Shown: piece by piece, positions 55,415 through 64,000 of the stretch
Position numbering within the stretch: the stretch's first letter is position 1
How the letters are laid out: every line of letters begins with the position of its first letter
Source of the DNA: Stenopsyche tienmushanensis
Taxonomy: Eukaryota; Arthropoda; Insecta; Trichoptera; Stenopsychidae
DNA length: 64,000 nt
Reading direction: 5' to 3'
Assembly: GCA_008973525.1 (NCBI GenBank)
Contig: WACJ01000001.1
Span: 357,391 to 421,390, forward strand
Position numbers and translations under genes: made by a program
The notes under the pieces: generated by a model
Database searches by the model: none
Told to the model about the DNA's origin: nothing
The model's input: the letters and a program-made list of their open reading frames with translations, nothing else

Positions 55415-57799
55415 CGTGTTTGCGTTTGTACAACTGTATTTTGATATAGAATCCGACGTTACCGTACAAAATATATATATAGCGGCGTTATCATATCAAA
55501 TTATTGATTCAAATAACTCTACAAAAATCACACACAAATAAACCGAATGCGATTGTAAATTACTCCACTCTGCTTCGATTGCACGCACCGGATGGAAGCG
55601 GAGCACGCGTAATAAAATTTGAACAACATATTCGATCGTCGGTAGTCACATCACGTTATTTCACTAGATACATGATCAAAAGGACAGACACTACAATCGC
55701 GAAACTCTTTTGGGCGCGTGGGCAAATCATCGAAATCTGGAAACTGTCTGGAAAAATTAAAACGTCGTCATTGTTAGCGCTACGCTCGTTTTTATATCGC
55801 GCATCCCCTAAATACACACATACATGCATGCTGATGTGTGCGTACGCGCGCATACATACACATATATAATGAAAAATTAGTTATAAACACCAAAAAGTTC
55901 GTCGATAAACCTAAAAACCTTCTGCGACGAGCCCACGAAAATCGAGAAAAACTATTGAAGAAAATCAAATACACAGAAGCTCCTAAACAACATTAAAACT
56001 ATCTCTTTTACAAATGTATTTCACCTACTAGAAATTCATTATGAATTTACAAATAGAAAAAATCACCTACTATAGATGCGCGGTCCGGTTTCTAACTTAA
56101 AAAATCGGCATAGAATCCAATCGAAAAGAAAAACACTATGTCGCGAGAACGAACGGTATGTATTTACAAGTAAAAATTATGCATATATGTATTCGTGGCC
56201 GCGTGTAAATTCACACACGTATGCACGCGCGGATATTTGGTACAATTTAAATAAATAAATATCACAAGACTATAAAGTAACAACAGATTGCATTCAATTG
56301 AAATTTCTTAAAATTATATATTCACAAAGTATTTTCATATAAAGACATCTGAGAGACACGAGTGTCGTTAAATACATTGAAAAAGGTAACTTTGTCTCGC
56401 AAAAAATTGCTCTTCAACGGACGCTCGTCGGCAAACTCATTTGCTAAATAAGAATCATTTCAACAAAACAAATTCATATATTACAACAAGCCACGATTAT
56501 AAAAACATTTCATCGGAATCATTAAACGAATTACTTCCACGAAGTATCAGCGCACAACGACAGTTTGCTTATTGACGATTTAAATACTTTAATTTTGATA
56601 TTTAAATATATATATATATTCATAATGAACAGCGTAAAATTCGTGGCTACCCATTTTACAGATTTACGGACACGATATATACACTCGGGCGTATACACGT
56701 TGATAAGCGACAAAATTAAGTATCCATCAAAGACCACGACGCTGTCGACCGAAGTACGGCCTAAACAAATTTAATCGTAGCCTTCGTTTACGACAGCTGC
56801 CGGATTAAAAACATACAAATAAAGCGAAAATAAAATGCGACTCAATCACGCCATCTTTAAAGTTTAGATAGGTGCGATCGTAAAAATCATTTTGAAGTTT
56901 TGTAATTTACCTATAAAATTCAGAAAACGACGACACTCACTTACAAAATAATTTTTCAGCCATATTTGTCTCGGTTATTAACGACTAAGAATTCACATGT
57001 GATTAAAAAATAAAATTATCATTTAAATAACATCAAATATGACGATAAAAAACTATATATTCAACTCAATATAAATTAATTTAAATAAAAACATAATCCT
57101 CTTTTTATTTATCAATTCAAAAATATTAACAATCATCATCATCGAATAATGGGAGAGAAAATATTTGGGGGTAACATCAATTGGTGTGTCGGCTTTAGCG
57201 ACAATACTTTAGTTTCTAAAAAGTTCTTAAGCTAAAAATTTATACAATTTATAAACTCACAATAGTTGTTAATAATTAAATACGAAAAGTCAGAGTGTGC
57301 AAAATAAGTATTGAGAAATAAAACCTATGTCCGTCAGCCTCGATATTTGAGAAGAATATGCAAGACTGGATACAAATCCAATTTTTTCCTATACATATAG
57401 ATTTTTTTTTTTTTGAGATATTGCTCTGCTGTGCTTAATTGCGTCCAAGAGATAATTTGGTGTCATAAATATATATTTGTGTGCGTATTTCATACACTTA
57501 TGGGCATATACATATATATATTTTATACATATATAAACATAAATGTTAATTAGATGTATTCTTATGTATATATTTATATGCGCACACATACGTATATTTC
57601 ATTCCCTTTATGAAAGTATACGATTGTTAAACGTAAAGATGCATCTAATCACAGTGTGCTGGTCTTGTAGCAACCATCACTGCGATATTTTCTATGAGGG
57701 CAGAGCTGAAACAGTCAATAATATCGAATAAACATTTGCATAAATCAAAAGTGAAAACATTATATGGCGTCTTTCAATAAGGACGCTCGAAATCAGTGC
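51111..57799. other. Large repeat-poor block
   Basis: About 6.6 kb with no transposon protein motif. It holds simple repeats, (GT)n at 55384-55414 and several (TA)n runs, many CpG-bearing words, and the small frames at 52119-52325 and 52650-52877, which share a tcgactcgtat.agagtc word. It may be an intron or a long untranslated region of an unseen gene. Confidence 0.35.
53781..54295. other. Possible TTAACCCTT-bounded element
   Basis: The left edge is TTAACCCTTTGTCGCGCGC and the right edge, inverted, is TTAACCCTTAATATAGCGC. This is the pattern of a non-autonomous piggyBac-type element of about 515 bp. The match between the ends is short, so this is tentative. Confidence 0.3.
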
Positions 57800-58225
57800 C
57801 TGTTCCATGCATTATGTTATTTTGATCCTTGTTACAACCGTCCTGCCGAGTAGATTATTCAGACCCATAACGAGGGCATGAAGCGGCTGTGGAAAGTATC
57901 TAATTTGGGCAAGTCTACTCAACAAAAGTGCACAGCAAGGTGCAAAACCTGAATTTAATATCCATGTCCACAAGGACACACTCATTCTCAACTTTGAGTG
58001 GCCATTTGTGTTTTGAGCCACCGTGTAAATTAGCGTCTGATCCATGATCGTACAGATCATTGAAGGCCCCAGGTACGCATTTATCTCCGAAAATGCCGCA
58101 AAAAACCCTAAAATAGGACGGAGTGGCCACAAAGTCTGTGTGTCCAACCGGTCCGCTTTTCAGACCGCTGACATGACGAATGAGCACCTCGCGATCGGAC
58201 GCCATATTCGAACATGCTTACAGAA
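57800..58225 (-). pseudogene. DADHVLW-family LINE 3' end with 3' UTR
   Basis: The minus strand reads MASDREVLIRHVSGLKSGPV, GHTDFVATPSYFRVFCGIFG, then NDLYDHGSDANLHGG and a 3' region containing gtttgcaccttgctgtgc (57930-57950), shared with 15770. It ends near 57800. Confidence 0.6.
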
Positions 58226-58244
58226 CGATTGCAAACTCTCATTA

Positions 58245-58700
58245 CAAATAAAGTTTTTTTGAAGACCCACCATGAACCAACGTGTTCGCACAGTAATTAG
58301 TAAACCAATTATCGCAGACACGCTTGCAAACAAAAGAACGCACACAGCGTTAAAACACACAGCACGTGGACCACCCACTAAGTCTACGTGTTCAACAGGT
58401 GAAGCGGAACCTCTGACACTACGAAGGACAACTTCCTGATTAGCTTCCATGTCCAGACATGACCATAAAACACAATCTGGTGTCATGTCCGTATGTTTGC
58501 ATAGATACTCCGAAAGGCTACTGAACCCTAGTCGAAAGAGATGCAACTTAAATTGTCTTCCATTCAAACCGTTCATCCATCTCGACTGCCATTCTTCCAA
58601 GCAAACATTAAGTGCTCTCCTTTTTAACGTGGCAACATCTGAAACTAAGCAGTTGTCCAAAAAAGACCGATTGAATGAGTTATTTTATTGCGGGCTTATG
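58245..58700 (-). pseudogene. DADHVLW-family LINE C-terminal fragment
   Basis: The minus strand reads LNVCLEEWQSRWMNGLNGRQ, then FRLGFSSLSEYLCKHTDMTP, DCVLWSCLDMEANQEVVLRS. It abuts the 57.8-kb copy in the same orientation, so two partial copies lie in tandem. Confidence 0.6.
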
Positions 58701-58799
58701 CCAGCTGAGAAGAAAAGAAGGATTAGACAACTTATATATATTAAAAAACGCAAAATCTATCAGTGTTGATTCATGTAAAGTAGAATGGTCATGTGCAAC

Positions 58800-59752
58800 C
58801 CTCGACCAGGTCGATATTCTGCGTTTTGTGCTTCAAGCCCAGTTGCGCCCATGGCGGATGCCTACTTTACCACCCCCTTGTTACGACCCTGCGATTATTC
58901 AACATTTAGTGGCCACATTCAAGCCAACCGGTTCGATAAACAATCAGCCAACAGCCGTACATCACAAAAATGAAAAATCTGCTGAAAACATCACTGCTTA
59001 TGAAAGCGTACAGATAAATCCGAGGCAGTCAATTTTTCGTCATTCACAAGAACGAAGACTTGGATCTGCACGCATATAAAATCCAACTGACCCAAAAACT
59101 TAAAGTAAACAATCAAAGACAACGTTATGTGTTTGCTCTTTGAACTCGGGAGCAGTTGGAAGTTGACCCAAATGTCGCCAAAAGAATCATCTTTAACGAC
59201 GAGCCCCATTTTGGGAAGAATGAATATGCGAACAAGCAAAATTGTCAGATTTGGGACGATAACAATCCATACGAGATACATCCCGGATAAAGCCACTGTT
59301 TGGTGTGGATTTCAATCAATGGACATTCTTCACGAGCAATTTGAGGGCATTATCTCGAACAGAAGCAACATCAACTGGTCACCGAGATCATGCGGTTTAA
59401 TGCCTTTAGACTTCTTCATTTGGGACTATTTTAAATCACAGATCTATGCGTATAAAATGCAAACAAAAAATCAAAAATACTCTCAACCGTGCCTGCCTGG
59501 AGCGAACACTAAAGTTTTTCATTAACACATTGCTCACCGGGATACACAAAATTTATAAATACTAATGATAGTGGGCAGTGTATCAGGGAAGAGAGGAACA
59601 AGACGGTCACCACAAAGATGGAGCGTCCAAGTGAAGGAGACGACCGACTCAACCCTCACTGAACGGCAGAAGACGGGGATAGTGTATACCTCACACGCAA
59701 CTCGTTTTATTTACATTTAAAAATCGAGCATCCTTATTGAATATTTTTTTCT
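58800..59752 (+). pseudogene. Mariner transposase remnant (PRSCDLTPLD type) with 3' terminus
   Basis: Plus-strand pieces across frames: HIQANRFDKQSANS, ESVQINPRQSIFRHSQE, QLEVDPNVAKRIIFNDEPHF (first catalytic D), GKNEYANKQNCQIWDDNNP, TVWCGF, MDILHEQFEGI, NWSPRSCGLMPLDFFIWDYF (third D). The stretch with the second catalytic D is deleted. It ends with cgttttatttacatttaaaaatcgag and catccttattgaat, a terminus shared by other copies in the window. It lies within about 75 bases of the Galphas stop codon. Confidence 0.75.
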
Positions 59753-59823
59753 TAATGTAATAAAATCGATATTTAAAAATATGTAACCTGTTGTGTGCAT
59801 TGTGACAAAGGACAGCGGAGCAG

Positions 59824-63305
<3,482 letters not shown>

Positions 63306-64000
63306 TGCCGACCACGCTGCCCACCTTAAAGCGACACAATTTTCAAAAATCCGATCACAAACAACAAAATACCTAAATTAAAAAATGTGTATAACAAAAA
63401 TCAGGAGAATGTGATGAAACATTACCTTTTCATACCTGAGGCATAAAATTTCAGCACTTACGAGAGAATAAAAGAAACCATAGAATGTTCACCTTCATTT
63501 TTAGCAATTTCATGCATATTTTGTTCCGCCATATTTCGTTTAATTTTCTTTTTTAAACGCAAAGTCGTCACATTGTTTCGATACTGTTCTTTATAAATAT
63601 TTTTCTTTTCCTCACTTTCAGTCGAGCCTCACAGACATTCATATTACAATGACCTTGCGAACGAGACCATACATGAACGCAATACACAAAAATATGCCAC
63701 TCATTACAGATAATCAATATTGTATTGTTTCTACAACTCACCAGACTTTAACCGACGATGAAGAGTTACGAACGCTAAAATCACATGTCCGTCATTTCAG
63801 CCCAGATGGTGAAACATAAGAAAAATTAATACACAATACCGTACGCGCGGGCATTGTAGCATCTTTACGGCGAAAACTACATTCGGAAAAATGAAATAGC
63901 ATTTAAAATATTAAAAATAAATTATAATAATACCCTTTCAAATGCCCAAATTGAATGCCATTCGAAATCCAAGCATCGACAAAAGACATAGATATAATTA
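63306..64000. other. 5' flank of Galphas
   Basis: It should contain the 5' UTR and possibly an untranslated exon and promoter of the alpha-s gene on the minus strand. No TATA box or second coding exon could be fixed. Sequence is AT-rich with no repeat signature. Confidence 0.4.

Overview
This window is a piece of an AT-rich nuclear genome from an arthropod, most likely an insect; I cannot resolve the order. There are introns with GT/AG borders and two intact conserved host genes. Between them lies a dense layer of decayed animal-type transposons: several LINE families, Tc1/mariner, piggyBac and an LTR family. No bacterial operon, CRISPR array, rRNA or convincing tRNA was seen.

Host genes. 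Gene 1 (+, 47642-48427) is a two-exon homologue of DAP1, death-associated protein 1, a small proline-rich protein linked in vertebrates to mTOR and autophagy; it encodes 99 residues. Gene 2 (-, 59824-63305) is the G protein alpha-s subunit, the activator of adenylyl cyclase. It has seven coding exons that join in phase to 384 codons, with every nucleotide-binding motif present. Both reading frames are intact.

Layout. 1-9.5 kb: small dispersed repeats, 3' fragments of a LINE called here the DADHVLW family (after its C-terminal motif), a mariner helix-turn-helix piece and an RTE-like tail. 9.5-12.06 kb: a 5'-truncated LINE with a long uninterrupted reverse transcriptase frame. 12.7-17.7 kb: mariner pieces, a solo-type LTR, and the best copy of the DADHVLW LINE. 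17.7-21.3 kb: mostly repeat-free. 21.3-28.6 kb: LTR copies, a mariner broken by a LINE fragment, a 60-bp tandem repeat and a foldback MITE. 29.9-32.8 kb: a nest of R1-clade LINE copies, one inserted in another with a visible target-site duplication. 33-42.1 kb: mariner, piggyBac, LTR and Jockey-type fragments. 42.6-44.8 kb: an R1 copy with a 5' inversion, then a 56-bp minisatellite enclosed by 270-bp direct repeats. 45.7-46.9 kb: more fragments. 47.5-49.05 kb: DAP1. 50.3-51.1 kb: RTE and Tc1 pieces. 51.6-57.8 kb: a large repeat-poor block. 57.8-59.75 kb: LINE tails and a mariner, ending about 75 bp past the alpha-s stop codon. 59.8-64 kb: the alpha-s gene, with a mariner/RTE nest in one intron and a piggyBac-like palindrome in another.

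The host genes show no sign of working together; they are separate loci on opposite strands. No complete new biological system could be established. The least explained structures are the minisatellite flanked by long direct repeats (43578-44767), the recurring 45-bp hairpin at the LTR family, and the 2.26 kb/27.7 kb repeat family carrying its own tandem array. All family assignments come from recognising protein motifs by eye, with no database search.
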